From positions 3,534,001 through 3,598,000 of the forward strand of contig NZ_CP094289.1 of NCBI RefSeq assembly GCF_022759505.1: a stretch of DNA of 64,000 bases, in the 5' to 3' direction. Position 1 is the stretch's first letter, and each line of letters starts with the position of its first letter. This document shows positions 11,408 to 20,900 of the stretch, in pieces. The stretch is from Georgenia sp. TF02-10. GTDB taxonomy: Bacteria; Actinomycetota; Actinomycetes; Actinomycetales; Actinomycetaceae. The notes below the pieces were generated by a model. That model ran no database searches, was not told the DNA's origin, and was given only the letters and a program-made list of their open reading frames with translations. A program made the translations under genes and the position numbers.

Positions 11408-12365
11408 CAGCGGTACGACCTCCGGGTGTCGGGCGGGGGGACGACGGCGCCCTTGTACTCCACCGGGATGCCGCCGAGCGGGTAGTCCTTGCGCTGGGGG
11501 TGCCCGACCCAGTCGTCCGGCAGGGCGGTGCGGGCCAGGGCGGGGTGGCCGTCGAAGACGATGCCGAACAGGTCCCAGGTCTCCCGCTCGTGCCAGTCGT
11601 TGCCCGGGTAGGTGTCGACGACGGTGGGGATGTGCGGGTCGGCGTCGGGGCAGGTGACCTCCAGGCGCAGCGCCCGGGCGTGGGTGACCGAGAGCAGGTG
11701 GTAGACGGCGTGCAGCTCGCGGCCCTGGTCGCCGGGGTAGTGCACCCCGGAGACGCCCAGGCACAGCTCGAACCGCAGGTCCTGGTCGTCCCGCAGCGCC
11801 CGGCACACGAGGGGCAGGTGCTCGCGGACGACGAAGATCGTCAGCTCGTCGCGGTCGACGACGACCTTCTCCAGGCCGGCGTCGGGGTCCAGGCCCTGCT
11901 CGCGGAGGATCTCGACCAGGATGTCCACGACCTCGTCGAACCAGCCGCCGTAGGGCCGCTCGCTGGCCGGGGGCAGGGCGACCGGGACGGTCAGCCCCCC
12001 GTAGCCGGAGGTGTCCCCCGATCCCTGCACCCCGAACAGGCCGCGCCGGGTGGCGACCACCTCGAGCTGGGTGCGCCCGCCGACGGCGCCGGCCGGGATG
12101 TTCTGCCCGCCGGCCTCGGCGGCCGCGGCGGCGGTGGACTGGCCTACGTCGGCGCTGGTGGCGCCGGGCTTGACGGCGTCCGCGGCGGCGTCCTTCTCGG
12201 CGGTGCGCTCGGTCCCGGCGGGTCCGGTGCCGGTGGCCCCGGGGGCGGCGGGGGTGCCGTCCGTGGTGGGCGTGCCGGGGGCGGGGGTGGCGGTGCCGTC
12301 CGTGCCGGCCCGAGCTGCGCCGTCGGTGGTGCCGGCCTTGGCGGCGCCGTCGTCGTTGCGCTCCG

Positions 12366-12369
<4 letters not shown>
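11407..12369 (-). CDS. nuoC: NADH-quinone oxidoreductase subunit C
   Basis: NuoC is the 30-kDa-type subunit of the quinone module. The conserved core covers about residues 105-320, with [21 protein letters not shown] and the family signature region [16 protein letters not shown], and it ends in [15 protein letters not shown]. The first 100 or so residues are a low-complexity extension rich in Ala, Gly, Thr and Pro. The start is the GTG at 12369, which overlaps the nuoB stop (GTGA). An alternative start inside the extension cannot be excluded, but the overlap pattern matches the rest of the operon. Confidence 0.93.
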
Positions 12370-12920
<551 letters not shown>

Positions 12921-12927
12921 AGCTACC

Positions 12928-13290
12928 TCAGTCCCAGTCCAGCCCGCCGCGGCGCCACTCGTACAGGTAGGGCACCGTGATGAGGAAGATGAAGCCGAGC
13001 ATGGCCACCAGCCCGAAGACGGCGAGCTCGGAGAACGCCACCGCCCAGGGGTAGAGGAAGACCACCTCGATGTCGAAGATGATGAACGTCATGGCGATCA
13101 GGTAGTACTTCACCGGGAACCGGCCGGCCGCGGGGGCCCGCGGAGTGGGCTCGACGCCGCACTCGTAGTTCGCGACCTTCACCCGGTTGTACCGGCTCGG
13201 CCCGATGACCTTGCTCGCCGCGAGGCCGCCGGCCGCCATGGCCGCCGCCACCGCCATCATGACGAGCAGCGGGACGTAGGGGTTGGTCAT
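12928..13290 (-). CDS. nuoA: NADH-quinone oxidoreductase subunit A
   Basis: NuoA is the three-helix membrane subunit at the junction of the two complex I arms, and the first gene of the nuo block. The 120-residue protein contains the family stretch NYECGVEPT with its conserved Cys-Gly, and [15 protein letters not shown] with the conserved acidic residues in helix 2. The ATG at 13290 has a GGTGGAGG ribosome site 4 nt upstream. The 97-bp gap to the reductase gene upstream could hold a promoter, but no clear hexamers were seen, so co-transcription with that gene is also possible. Confidence 0.96.
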   Translation of the reverse strand: MTNPYVPLLVMMAVAAAMAAGGLAASKVIGPSRYNRVKVANYECGVEPTPRAPAAGRFPVKYYLIAMTFIIFDIEVVFLYPWAVAFSELAVFGLVAMLGFIFLITVPYLYEWRRGGLDWD

Positions 13291-13387
13291 GATGCCTCCA
13301 CCTCTGCACCGGTCTGCACTGCGCCGGCGTCCGGGCCAGCGTACGCACTTGCGGCCGGGACCTTGGTCCCGTCCTGCCTCCGAGACG

Positions 13388-14866
13388 TCACGACGCCGGC
13401 ACCACCCTCGTCAGGGCGGTGATCAGCCGGTCCATCCAGTCCCCGCCGTGCCGGTCGAAGCCGTCGGAGAGCAGCTTCATCACGAACCGCATCAGCGTCG
13501 GGCGGGGCAGGCCGTGCTTGACGCACAGCCGCATGACCTCGGGCCGCTCGATGAGCCGGGCGAAGACCTGCCCGAGGGTGTAGTACCCGCCGAGCTCGCG
13601 GCCGAGGATCTGCGGGTAGGTCCGCAGCGTCTTCTCCCGGGCGTAGGCAGTGGGCTGGGCCAGCGCCTGCGCGACGACGTCGCCCGCGACCCGCCCGGAC
13701 TGCAGGGCGTAGGCGATGCCCTCGCCGTTGAACGGGGAGACCATGCCGCCGGAGTCGCCGACGAGCAGCAGCCCGGAGCGGTAGTGCGGCTTGCGGTTGA
13801 ACGCCATCGGCAGCGCGGCGCTGCGCAGCTCCCCGATCTGGTTCTCCGGCGTCAGCTCCCACTCGGCCGGGGCGTTGTGCATCCAGGTCCGGAACAGGCC
13901 CTTGTAGTCCAGCCCTGTGGGCCGGGCGGTGGCGGACAGCGAGCCGAGGCCGACGTTCACCGTGCCGTCGCCGAGGGCGAAGATCCACCCGTAGCCGGGC
14001 ATCAGGTTGGACTTCCCGGGCACGCCGTCCCACAGCTCCAGGTGGGACTCCATCATCGGGTCGGTGTGCCGGGGGGAACGGAAGTAGGTGCGCACGGCCA
14101 CGCCCATCGGGCGGCTCATGTCCTTCTCGATGCCCATGCTGGTGGCCAGCCGGGCGGCCACCCCGCCGGCGTCGACGACGAGCGGGGCGCGGAAGGTGAC
14201 GTCCGCGCCGGCGCGGCGCCCGCCGCCGTCGACCGGGCGGGCGGTCACGCCGAGGATCCGGCCGGAGCGCTCGTGCCGGACCGGGCCGGTGACCGACATG
14301 CCCTCGCGCAGGGTGGCGCCGGCGGCGACGGCGTGCCGGGCCAGGGTCTCGTCGAGGTTCATCCGGGAGCGGGCCAGGCCGTAGCTGGGCATCTCGGCGA
14401 GCTCGGGCCAGGGGATCTCGATGCGGTGCCCGGCGCCGTAGGTGCGCAGGCCCCAGTTGCGGATCCACCCGTCGGCCTCTGGGGTGGGCACGCCCATCCG
14501 GATGAGCTCGGCGACGGCGCGGGGGGTCAGGCCGTCCCCGCAGACCTTGTCCCGCGGGAAGGTGGCCTTCTCCAGCAGGAGCACCTCGAGGCCGGCCCGG
14601 GCGAGGTAGTAGGCGGCCGCCGCGCCGCCGGGCCCGGCGCCGACGACGATCACGTCGGCCTCGTCCTCGCGGCGGGGACCGGCCGCGGGGGCCGGGGCCG
14701 TCCCGCGGGCCGGGGCGGTCCCGGGGGCCGCCGCCGCAGCGACCGTCGGACCGGCACCGGGAGCTAGCGCCGCCCCGAGGGCGGGACCTGTCCCGGGGTC
14801 CATGGCCGCACCGACCGCCCCGGTACGCCCGACGGCGGCCGTGTCGGCCCGCTGTGTCGGTCGCAA
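13388..14866 (-). CDS. Geranylgeranyl reductase family FAD-dependent oxidoreductase
   Basis: This is a flavoprotein of the geranylgeranyl reductase family. Next to menG and nuo it most likely reduces one or more double bonds of the menaquinone isoprenoid side chain (a MenJ-like role); the substrate is inferred from context. The FAD-binding segment VIVVGAGPGGAAAAYYLARAG lies near residue 72, followed by FPRDKVCGDGLTPRAV and the second FAD motif GDSGGMVSPFNGEGIAYALQSG. The start is uncertain. A TTG at 14866 has GGAG 8 nt upstream, while the first ATG is at 14803. The residues between and just after these are Ala/Gly/Pro-rich. Confidence 0.85.
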   Translation of the reverse strand: MRPTQRADTAAVGRTGAVGAAMDPGTGPALGAALAPGAGPTVAAAAAPGTAPARGTAPAPAAGPRREDEADVIVVGAGPGGAAAAYYLARAGLEVLLLEKATFPRDKVCGDGLTPRAVAELIRMGVPTPEADGWIRNWGLRTYGAGHRIEIPWPELAEMPSYGLARSRMNLDETLARHAVAAGATLREGMSVTGPVRHERSGRILGVTARPVDGGGRRAGADVTFRAPLVVDAGGVAARLATSMGIEKDMSRPMGVAVRTYFRSPRHTDPMMESHLELWDGVPGKSNLMPGYGWIFALGDGTVNVGLGSLSATARPTGLDYKGLFRTWMHNAPAEWELTPENQIGELRSAALPMAFNRKPHYRSGLLLVGDSGGMVSPFNGEGIAYALQSGRVAGDVVAQALAQPTAYAREKTLRTYPQILGRELGGYYTLGQVFARLIERPEVMRLCVKHGLPRPTLMRFVMKLLSDGFDRHGGDWMDRLITALTRVVPAS

Positions 14867-14941
14867 GTCTTCGCTCCAGGGTGAGGCGGGGGCGCACGGC
14901 CCTTACGCCCGAAGTCTACGGATGTGGCCCGGGACCGTCTT

Positions 14942-14957
14942 GTAAGGGCCGCCTTAC
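14942..14957. promoter_or_regulatory. Perfect 6-bp inverted repeat upstream of the reductase gene
   Basis: GTAAGG-GCCG-CCTTAC lies about 76 bp upstream of the reductase TTG start, and a single CCTTAC half-site recurs at 14901-14906, closer to the gene. Such an arrangement could be a repressor or activator site controlling the reductase and nuo block. No regulator is known for it. The rest of the 14867-15125 gap is GC-rich without a gene. Confidence 0.4.
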
Positions 14958-15125
14958 TCGGTGGGCGTGGCGCGGGGCGCCGGGCCGGCGGCCCGGGCCG
15001 ATGCCGCACCCGCGGCCGCGGGACGAGGAATCCGCGCGTCGGCACGGCAGCGCTGCTCGGGCTCGGGCTCGCGCTGCCGCGCGGGACGCCAGCGCGGTGC
15101 GTCGGCGCGGTCGTTGACGCCGCGG

Positions 15126-15821
15126 TCAGCTCGGCCGGACCGCCCGGTGCAGCGCCACGATCCCGCCGGAGAGGTTGCGGTAGGCCACCTCGCGCCAGCC
15201 GGCGCGCTGGAGCACCACCGCGAGGCGCTGCTGGTCCGGCCAGGTGCCGATCGACTCGGCGAGGTAGGTGTAGGCGTCGGTGTTGGAGGAGACCAGCGCG
15301 GCCACCCGGGGCAGCACCTGCCCGAGGTAGACCTCGTAGAGCGCACGGAACGGCGCGAAGGTTGGCCGGGAGAACTCGCACACCACCAGCCGCCCGCCCG
15401 GGCGGGTCACCCGGAGCATCTCGCGCAGCGCCCGGTCGGTGTCCGCCACGTTGCGCAGCCCGAACGAGATGGTCACGACGTCGAAGCTCGCGTCGGCGAA
15501 CGGCAGGTTCGTCGCGTCGCCCGCGACGAAGGGCAGGTCCGGCCGGCGCCGCTTGCCCACCTCCACCATGCCGGTGGAGAAGTCACAGGGGATGACGTCG
15601 ATCCCCTGGTCCGCGTACTCCGCCGAGGAAGTGCCGGTGCCGGCGGCCAGGTCGAGCACCCGCTCCCCGGGCCGGGCCCCGACGGCCTTGCGGGTAGCCA
15701 CCCGCCAGATCCGGTCCTGCCCGAGGGAGAGGACGTCGTTGGTGAGGTCGTAGCGCTGGGCGACGCCGTCGAACATCCCGGCCACCTCGCGCGGCTTCTT
15801 CTCCAGGCTCGCTCGGCTCAT
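15126..15821 (-). CDS. menG: Demethylmenaquinone methyltransferase
   Basis: MenG (UbiE family) makes the last step of menaquinone synthesis, the S-adenosylmethionine-dependent C-methylation of demethylmenaquinone. The 231-residue protein has the family N-terminus [21 protein letters not shown], the SAM-binding motif [12 protein letters not shown] near residue 57, and the downstream family segments [20 protein letters not shown] and [15 protein letters not shown]. It lies in the same direction as the reductase and nuo genes, while the other men genes lie 1.4-12 kb further right. The intervening 119 bp to arsM hold no gene. Confidence 0.94.
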   Translation of the reverse strand: MSRASLEKKPREVAGMFDGVAQRYDLTNDVLSLGQDRIWRVATRKAVGARPGERVLDLAAGTGTSSAEYADQGIDVIPCDFSTGMVEVGKRRRPDLPFVAGDATNLPFADASFDVVTISFGLRNVADTDRALREMLRVTRPGGRLVVCEFSRPTFAPFRALYEVYLGQVLPRVAALVSSNTDAYTYLAESIGTWPDQQRLAVVLQRAGWREVAYRNLSGGIVALHRAVRPS

Positions 15822-15940
15822 CCCGTCATCATCTCAGCCCGGCCCAGCCATCTCGGTTCAGCGGTGATGCCGATGCCAACCTCGCTCGTGAGCTGCAGGT
15901 CGGCTCCCCCGCCACCGGAGCATGCGGCGCGTGCATGAGG

Positions 15941-16729
15941 TCAGGCGGTGCGCTTGGTGGCGCGGACGATGGCCGCGTGCATCCCGTCGGCCACTTCGTG
16001 GGTGAACGTCACGCTGGTGTCGGTGAACCCGGCCGTGGCGAGGCCGTCGAGATACTCGGTCGTGGAGAGCGCGCCGGCGATGCAGCCGACGTAGGAGCCG
16101 CGGTCGGCCCGCTCGCCCGGTGTCAGCCGGCCCTCGGCGACGACGTCGGAGACGCCGATGCGCCCGCCGGGGGCGAGGACGCGGAACATCTCGGCCAGGA
16201 CGGCTGGCTTGTCGGTGGACAGGTTGATGACGCAATTGGAGATCACCACGTCCACCGAACCATCGGGCAGCGGCACGTCCTCGATGGTGCCCTTCACGAA
16301 CTCCACGTTGGTCGCCCCCGCACTGGCGGCGTTCGCGCGGGCGAGGTCCAGCATCTCGTCGGTCATGTCGACGCCGTAGGCGAACCCGGTGGGCCCGACC
16401 CGGCGGGCCGAGAGCAGAACGTCGATCCCGCCGCCGGAGCCCAGGTCCAGCACTCGCTCGCCCTCGTGGAGGTCGGCCACTGCGCTCGGGTTCCCGCAGC
16501 CCAGGCTCGCCTCGACCGCCCCGACGGGCAGGCCGGCTGCGGTCGCCACGTCGTAGAGCCCGGCCCCGACGCTCCGCTGCGTGGAGCTGCTGCAGCAGGA
16601 CGTCGCGGCGGGGCCGCAGCAGGAGCCCTCAACCAGTGGGTCGGCGTTGCGGGTGCCGGTCGTGACCGCGGTCGCGGCGGCGGCGTAGCGGGCGCGGACC
16701 TGCTCGCGCAGCTCGGTGTCCTCGCTCAT
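15941..16729 (-). CDS. arsM: Arsenite S-adenosylmethionine methyltransferase
   Basis: ArsM methylates trivalent arsenic using S-adenosylmethionine. The three cysteines that bind As(III) in characterised ArsM enzymes are present at Cys78 (LGCGNP), Cys166 (ISNCVINL) and Cys216 (YVGCIAGA). The SAM motif [16 protein letters not shown] lies at residue 93. Two further Cys pairs (Cys37-38 and Cys45-46) occur in the N-terminal region [12 protein letters not shown]. The gene is divergent from arsR with a palindromic operator between them, and no arsenic efflux gene is adjacent. The ATG at 16729 has CGGAG upstream. Confidence 0.9.
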   Translation of the reverse strand: MSEDTELREQVRARYAAAATAVTTGTRNADPLVEGSCCGPAATSCCSSSTQRSVGAGLYDVATAAGLPVGAVEASLGCGNPSAVADLHEGERVLDLGSGGGIDVLLSARRVGPTGFAYGVDMTDEMLDLARANAASAGATNVEFVKGTIEDVPLPDGSVDVVISNCVINLSTDKPAVLAEMFRVLAPGGRIGVSDVVAEGRLTPGERADRGSYVGCIAGALSTTEYLDGLATAGFTDTSVTFTHEVADGMHAAIVRATKRTA

Positions 16730-16765
16730 GGCGTGCTCCGTTCGCGTCGGTTGCCGATCAGGACA

Positions 16766-16783
16766 TATTGATGATGATCAATA
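16766..16783. promoter_or_regulatory. ArsR-type operator in the arsM-arsR divergent region
   Basis: TATTGAT-GATG-ATCAATA is a perfect inverted repeat with 7-bp arms. It is AT-rich in an otherwise very GC-rich region and sits 37 bp upstream of the arsM start and 38 bp upstream of the arsR start. A further TGTCAAT lies 10 bp to the right. Its form and position fit binding by the ArsR dimer encoded alongside, repressing both genes. Confidence 0.75.
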
Positions 16784-16820
16784 CATCGACGGCTGTCAAT
16801 GCGTATGCCATCGTGGAGGC

Positions 16821-17201
16821 ATGACGACCTCGATGCCCCTGCTGACCACGGACGGGTCCGGGTGCTGCGCGCCGGTGACCGCGGGCGTGATGGACGCCGA
16901 GGACGCGCGAGGGTTGGCCCGGACGTTCAAGGCGCTCGGTGATCCGACGAGGGTGCGGCTGCTGTCGATCATCGCCGCGCAGCCTGGTGCCGAGGCGTGC
17001 GTGTGCGACCTGACCGAACCGGTGGGCCTGTCGCAGCCCACGGTGTCCCATCACCTGAAGCAGCTCGTCGATGCCGGGCTTGTGACCCGCGAGCAGCGCG
17101 GCAAGTGGGCCTACTACACCATCGCCCACGAGACCCTGGCGACCCTCAGCAGCATCCTCGATCCACAGTCCTTGCGAGCCGGAGCCGGCTCGCCCCGCTG
17201 A
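16821..17201 (+). CDS. arsR: ArsR-family arsenic-responsive repressor
   Basis: This 126-residue winged-helix repressor is predicted to release its operator on binding As(III) or Sb(III). The classical site in the recognition region is seen as the CVCDL motif (Cys60 and Cys62), followed by the recognition helix LSQPTVSHHLKQL. An extra Cys15-Cys16 pair near the N-terminus may provide an additional metal ligand. The ATG at 16821 has a GGAGG ribosome site; an in-frame upstream extension exists but begins inside the operator region. Divergence from arsM implies joint regulation. Confidence 0.92.
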   Translation: MTTSMPLLTTDGSGCCAPVTAGVMDAEDARGLARTFKALGDPTRVRLLSIIAAQPGAEACVCDLTEPVGLSQPTVSHHLKQLVDAGLVTREQRGKWAYYTIAHETLATLSSILDPQSLRAGAGSPR

Positions 17202-17240
17202 CCCGTCGGCCAGCACCGGGCCCGCCCCCGCGCCGCGGCC

Positions 17241-17246
17241 TAGAGT
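17241..17246 (+). promoter_or_regulatory. -10 hexamer TAGAGT of menF
   Basis: TAGAGT lies 7 nt before the ATG at 17254. The spacing puts transcription start at or next to the start codon, as in leaderless actinobacterial transcripts. Confidence 0.5.
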
Positions 17247-17253
17247 GACGGCG

Positions 17254-18723
17254 ATGACCGCGACCGACCTGCCCGCCGGCACCGCGCCGCGCCCGCCCCG
17301 GCGGCCGGGCGGCCCCCGCCCCGCCGCCGGGCCCGGCGCACCCGTAGCGATCACCGGCGCGCGCCCCGTGCCGGCTACCGCTGCGGGGACTACCGACGCC
17401 GCGACCGGCGTCGCCCTGGACGTCCGCACCGCCGAGATCGACGACGTCGGCGACCTCCTCGCCCTGCTGCCCGGGCCCGACGTCGCCCGGACCTTCTCCT
17501 GGGTGCGGCGCGGCGAGGGGGTGGTCGGCTGGGGCAGCGCCCTTCGGCTGGAGACCGCCGGCCCGGACCGCATCCGCGCCGCCGACGAGGCCTGGGCCCG
17601 GGCCCTGCGCACCATGACCATCGAGGACGAGGTCCGGCTGCCGGGCACCGGGCCGGTGGCGTTCGGCTCCTTCGCCTTCGCCGACACCTCCGCCGCCGGC
17701 GGCGTCCTGGTGGTCCCCGAGGTGGTGGTCGGCCGCCGGGACGGGCGCTGCTGGGTCACCACCGTCGTGCCCGCCGGCGACGGCGCGGCGGCCGCCCGCG
17801 CGGCGACGCTGCGCCTCGGGGTGCTCCCCCCGCCCGCGCCCGTCACCGCCCCAGGCCCGGTCGGCTATGGCGACGGTGCGCTCAGCGCCGCCGCATGGAC
17901 CAGCGCGGTGGCCGCCGTCGTCCGCCGCATCCGGGCCGGGGAGGTGACCAAGGTGGTGATGGCGCGGGACGTCGTGGCGACGACCGCGGCGCCGGTGGAC
18001 GTGCGCCACCTGCTCGGCAACCTCGCCGCCGACTACCCCGGGTGCTGGACGTTCAGCGTGGACGGCCTGGTCGGGGCGACGCCGGAGCTGCTGGTGCGCC
18101 GGGAGAAGGGGCTGGCGGCGTGCCGGGTGCTGGCCGGGACGATCCGGCGGACCGGCCGGGACGCCGAGGACCTGCTCCGGGCCGCCGAGCTGGCCCGCTC
18201 CTCCAAGGACCTGGAGGAGCACGAGCTCGCCGTCGCCTCCCTGGTGCGGGCGCTGCGGCCGTACTGCGCGAGCATCAACGTGCCTGAGGCCCCGTTCGTC
18301 CTGCACCTGCCCAACGTCATGCACCTGGCCAGCGACGTCACCGGCGTCGTCGACGGCGCCCGGGCCCACCCGAGCACCTACCGGGCGCACCTGCCCGGCG
18401 GGTCCGGGCCGTCCAGCCTGGCGCTGGCCGCCGCCCTGCACCCGACCGCGGCGGTCGGCGGGACACCGACCGCGGCGGCCACCGCGATCCTCGCCGAGGC
18501 CGAGCGGATGGACCGCGCCCGGTACGCCGGCCCGGTGGGCTGGATCGGCGCCGACGGCGACGGCGAGTGGGGCATCGCGCTGCGGTCCGGCGAGGTCGCG
18601 GCGGACCGCCGCCACGTCCGCCTGTTCGCCGGCTGCGGCATCGTCGGGGCCTCGGACCCGGCCGCCGAGCTGGCCGAGTCCGAGGCCAAGCTGAGCCCGA
18701 TGCGGCAGGCGCTGGGCGGCTGA
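17254..18723 (+). CDS. menF: Isochorismate synthase
   Basis: MenF converts chorismate to isochorismate, the first committed step to menaquinone. The 489-residue protein has the chorismate-enzyme domain in its C-terminal half: EVTKVVMARDVV, GATPELLVRREKG, CRVLAGTIRRTGRDAEDLL, SSKDLEEHELAV, HPTAAVGGTPTAAA and the terminal CGIVGASDPAAELAESEAKL. The N-terminal 50 residues are low-complexity. The ATG at 17254 is preferred because a TAGAGT -10 element lies 7 nt upstream; a GTG at 17245 in the same frame is the alternative. A siderophore role is possible for the family, but the adjoining men genes support menaquinone. Confidence 0.92.
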   Translation: MTATDLPAGTAPRPPRRPGGPRPAAGPGAPVAITGARPVPATAAGTTDAATGVALDVRTAEIDDVGDLLALLPGPDVARTFSWVRRGEGVVGWGSALRLETAGPDRIRAADEAWARALRTMTIEDEVRLPGTGPVAFGSFAFADTSAAGGVLVVPEVVVGRRDGRCWVTTVVPAGDGAAAARAATLRLGVLPPPAPVTAPGPVGYGDGALSAAAWTSAVAAVVRRIRAGEVTKVVMARDVVATTAAPVDVRHLLGNLAADYPGCWTFSVDGLVGATPELLVRREKGLAACRVLAGTIRRTGRDAEDLLRAAELARSSKDLEEHELAVASLVRALRPYCASINVPEAPFVLHLPNVMHLASDVTGVVDGARAHPSTYRAHLPGGSGPSSLALAAALHPTAAVGGTPTAAATAILAEAERMDRARYAGPVGWIGADGDGEWGIALRSGEVAADRRHVRLFAGCGIVGASDPAAELAESEAKLSPMRQALGG

Positions 18724-18749
18724 CCGCTGCCGCACCGCGGGCTTGTGCA

Positions 18750-18765
18750 GCAACGGCCGCGTTGC
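18750..18765. terminator. Hairpin between convergent menF and the protease gene
   Basis: GCAACG-GCCG-CGTTGC forms a 6-bp stem with a 4-nt loop just after the menF stop, in the 120-bp gap between convergent genes. There is no T-run, so termination is a guess from position. A palindrome GCCGCTGCAGCGGC follows at 18822-18835. Confidence 0.35.
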
Positions 18766-18843
18766 GGGGCTGACGCTGCAGCGTTGGCCGCCTCCCGGCG
18801 TCGGCCGCGGCCGCAGCACCGGCCGCTGCAGCGGCTGGCCGCC

Positions 18844-20412
18844 CTACAGCTCGGTGTCCTCCCGGGTGGCGAGGGTGGCGGTGATCTCCACGGTCTCGCC
18901 GTCGCGCGCGACGGTCAGGGTCACCTGGTCCCCGCTCGCGTACTGGCGCACGAAGCCGGTCAGCGCCTCCGCCCCGGAGACGGTGTCGCCGTCGATGGCA
19001 GTGATGACGTCGCCGGGCTGCAGGCCGGCCTGCTCGGCCGGAGTGCCGCTGTCGACGCTCTCCACCCGGGCACCGGTGCGGGTGGCGCCGTCCACGGTCG
19101 CGGTCCCGTCGGTCATCCGCACGCCGAGGAAGGCGTGCTCGGCGACCCCGTTCTCGACGAGCTGGTCGGCCACCTGCTTGGCGAGGTTGACCGGGATGGC
19201 GAACCCGAGGCCGATGCTGCCCGAGCTGCCGCCGGCCGCCGACGGCAGGGACGCGATGGAGCTGGTGATGCCGATGACCCGGCCGGTGGCGTCGAACAGC
19301 GGGCCGCCGGAGTTGCCCGGGTTGATCGCCGCGTCCACCTGGATGGCGTTCGTGACCACGGACGTGCCCGGCTGGCCGGGCACCTGGGTGTCCTCGGTGG
19401 TGGTCACCGGGCGGTCCAGGGCGGAGACGATGCCCGTGGTGACGGTCGAGCTCAGCCCGAGCGGGTTGCCGACGGCGGCCACCGGGTCCCCGACGATGAC
19501 CTCCTCGGAGTCGCCCAGGGTGGCCGGCTGGAGGTCGTCGGGCGGGTCGGTGAGCGTGATGACCGCCAGGTCGGTGGCCGCGTCGGTGCCGGCGATCGTG
19601 GCCTCGAACATGCGCCCGTCGGAGAGGGTGACCACGATGCCGCCGTCCGCGGCGCCGCCCACCACGTGGTTGTTGGTGAGGATGTGGCCCTCCTCGTCGA
19701 TGATGACGCCGGAGCCGGCGCCGGAGCCGCCCTGCACCTGCACGTCGATGGCGACCACGCTGGGCCGCACCGCTGCCGCGACGTTCGCCCAGTCCGGGTC
19801 CTCGGTGGTCGAGGTAACGACCGGGTCGGCCGGCGCCGGGTCGTTCTGCTGGTTCTGCTGGGCGGTGGGCTGGGTCGAGGGCGGGTCCTCCTCGAAGGCG
19901 CCGGTGAGCCCGGCCGTGCCCAGAGAGCCCAGCATCGCCGCGCCCACGGCCGCGGCGACGACGCCCGCCCACCCCGGCCGGCGGCGGCCGCGGCCGCTGC
20001 GCGGCTGGTGGCCCTGCGGTCCGCCGCCGGCCCCGCCCGAGCCGGGGGCGGAGGTACTGGGGGCGGCGAAGGTCCAGGTGTCGCCGTCGGGGCGGGCGTA
20101 AGGCTGGCTGCCGAAGCTGGCGGGGGTGGAGCTGCCCGGCGACCGGGTGCCGTACGGGTCCTGCGCGTCCTGGCCACTGGCGTGGTGCTGCTGGCCGGTG
20201 CGGTAGGGGTCCTGCGGGTTGGCGTGGTGCTGCTGGCCGGCGCCGTAAGGGTCCTGGCCGGCGCCATAGGACTGGGGCCGGGTGGCGTACGGGTCGTTCG
20301 CCGCCCGCTCACCCCGCTGGTCCGCGGCCGGACTGGTGGGCTGGGTCCAGCCGCGGCCGGGGCCGGGGGCGCTCCAGCGGTCGCCGCCGCGCTGCTCGTC
20401 GTCGGTGCTCAT
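18844..20412 (-). CDS. HtrA-type membrane-anchored serine protease with PDZ domain
   Basis: This trypsin-like envelope protease is likely involved in protein quality control outside the membrane. The 522-residue protein has a cytoplasmic Gln/His/Pro/Gly-rich N-terminus with imperfect repeats of a DPYGAGQQHHA-like unit (residues about 40-90). One transmembrane helix follows at about 147-172. The protease domain has the full triad His249 (ILTNNHVVG), Asp281 (ATDLAVITL) and Ser368 (NPGNSGGPL). A C-terminal PDZ domain includes GLQPGDVITAIDG. The ATG at 20412 has a GGAGG site. The neighbours do not suggest a specific substrate. Confidence 0.92.
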   Translation of the reverse strand: MSTDDEQRGGDRWSAPGPGRGWTQPTSPAADQRGERAANDPYATRPQSYGAGQDPYGAGQQHHANPQDPYRTGQQHHASGQDAQDPYGTRSPGSSTPASFGSQPYARPDGDTWTFAAPSTSAPGSGGAGGGPQGHQPRSGRGRRRPGWAGVVAAAVGAAMLGSLGTAGLTGAFEEDPPSTQPTAQQNQQNDPAPADPVVTSTTEDPDWANVAAAVRPSVVAIDVQVQGGSGAGSGVIIDEEGHILTNNHVVGGAADGGIVVTLSDGRMFEATIAGTDAATDLAVITLTDPPDDLQPATLGDSEEVIVGDPVAAVGNPLGLSSTVTTGIVSALDRPVTTTEDTQVPGQPGTSVVTNAIQVDAAINPGNSGGPLFDATGRVIGITSSIASLPSAAGGSSGSIGLGFAIPVNLAKQVADQLVENGVAEHAFLGVRMTDGTATVDGATRTGARVESVDSGTPAEQAGLQPGDVITAIDGDTVSGAEALTGFVRQYASGDQVTLTVARDGETVEITATLATREDTEL

Positions 20413-20900
20413 GGTGTCCTCCGTCGTGGTCGTCAGACCAAGTGCAACCCTTTCACCTTGCAGACTGCTTGGCAGAACCTGGGAGGTTGCTGGGGGTGGG
20501 GCCGGGCCGGCGCGCCGCTGCGGCCCGCCGCGGTCGCCGCGCCTGCCTGCCGGGGCCGGGTTGCGCGCCGACCGGGCACCAAGCCCCACCGCCCGCGTGC
20601 TGCCCGGCTCCCTGGGCGCGCACCCTGCTGCTGCGCAGGTTCGTCGGCTTCACCGCGGCTGACCTGGGGCCGCTCCAACCAGGTGCGCAAGGACTGGCTC
20701 ACTTCCGCCACGCCCTCGACCTCTACCCAGGAGCGACACGTCGGTCCGGCCGCGCCGGTCCTCACCGGACTACGCCCTCATCGTGAAGAGCCGCGCATGC
20801 AGCATCGCGACCTGGGCGGTCCACAGAGCCGCGCCCCGACCAAGCAGGCGATTGCCTTGTCTAGCGCTCTATTGGGGTCGGGCCAATAGATCGCCAGGTT
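20413..20900. other. Intergenic region upstream of the protease gene
   Basis: About 490 bp without a supportable gene. The stretch next to the protease start (20440-20475) is less GC-rich than its surroundings and is the likely promoter area, although no clean -35/-10 pair was identified. The middle is GC-rich, and its open frames lack ribosome sites and recognisable content. The right end holds an inverted repeat described separately. Confidence 0.5.
20868..20890. terminator. 8-bp inverted repeat just after the tetR gene
   Basis: TCTATTGG-GGTCGGG-CCAATAGA is a perfect inverted repeat 10 bp beyond the tetR stop. As RNA it would form a stable hairpin, but no T-run follows. A terminator is likeliest from position; a protein-binding site is the alternative. 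Confidence 0.4.

Noticed and set aside
20433-20786. Small proteins upstream of the HtrA-type protease
   Set aside because: The frames on both strands are Arg/Ala/Pro-rich shadows of GC-rich DNA with no motif or start signal.
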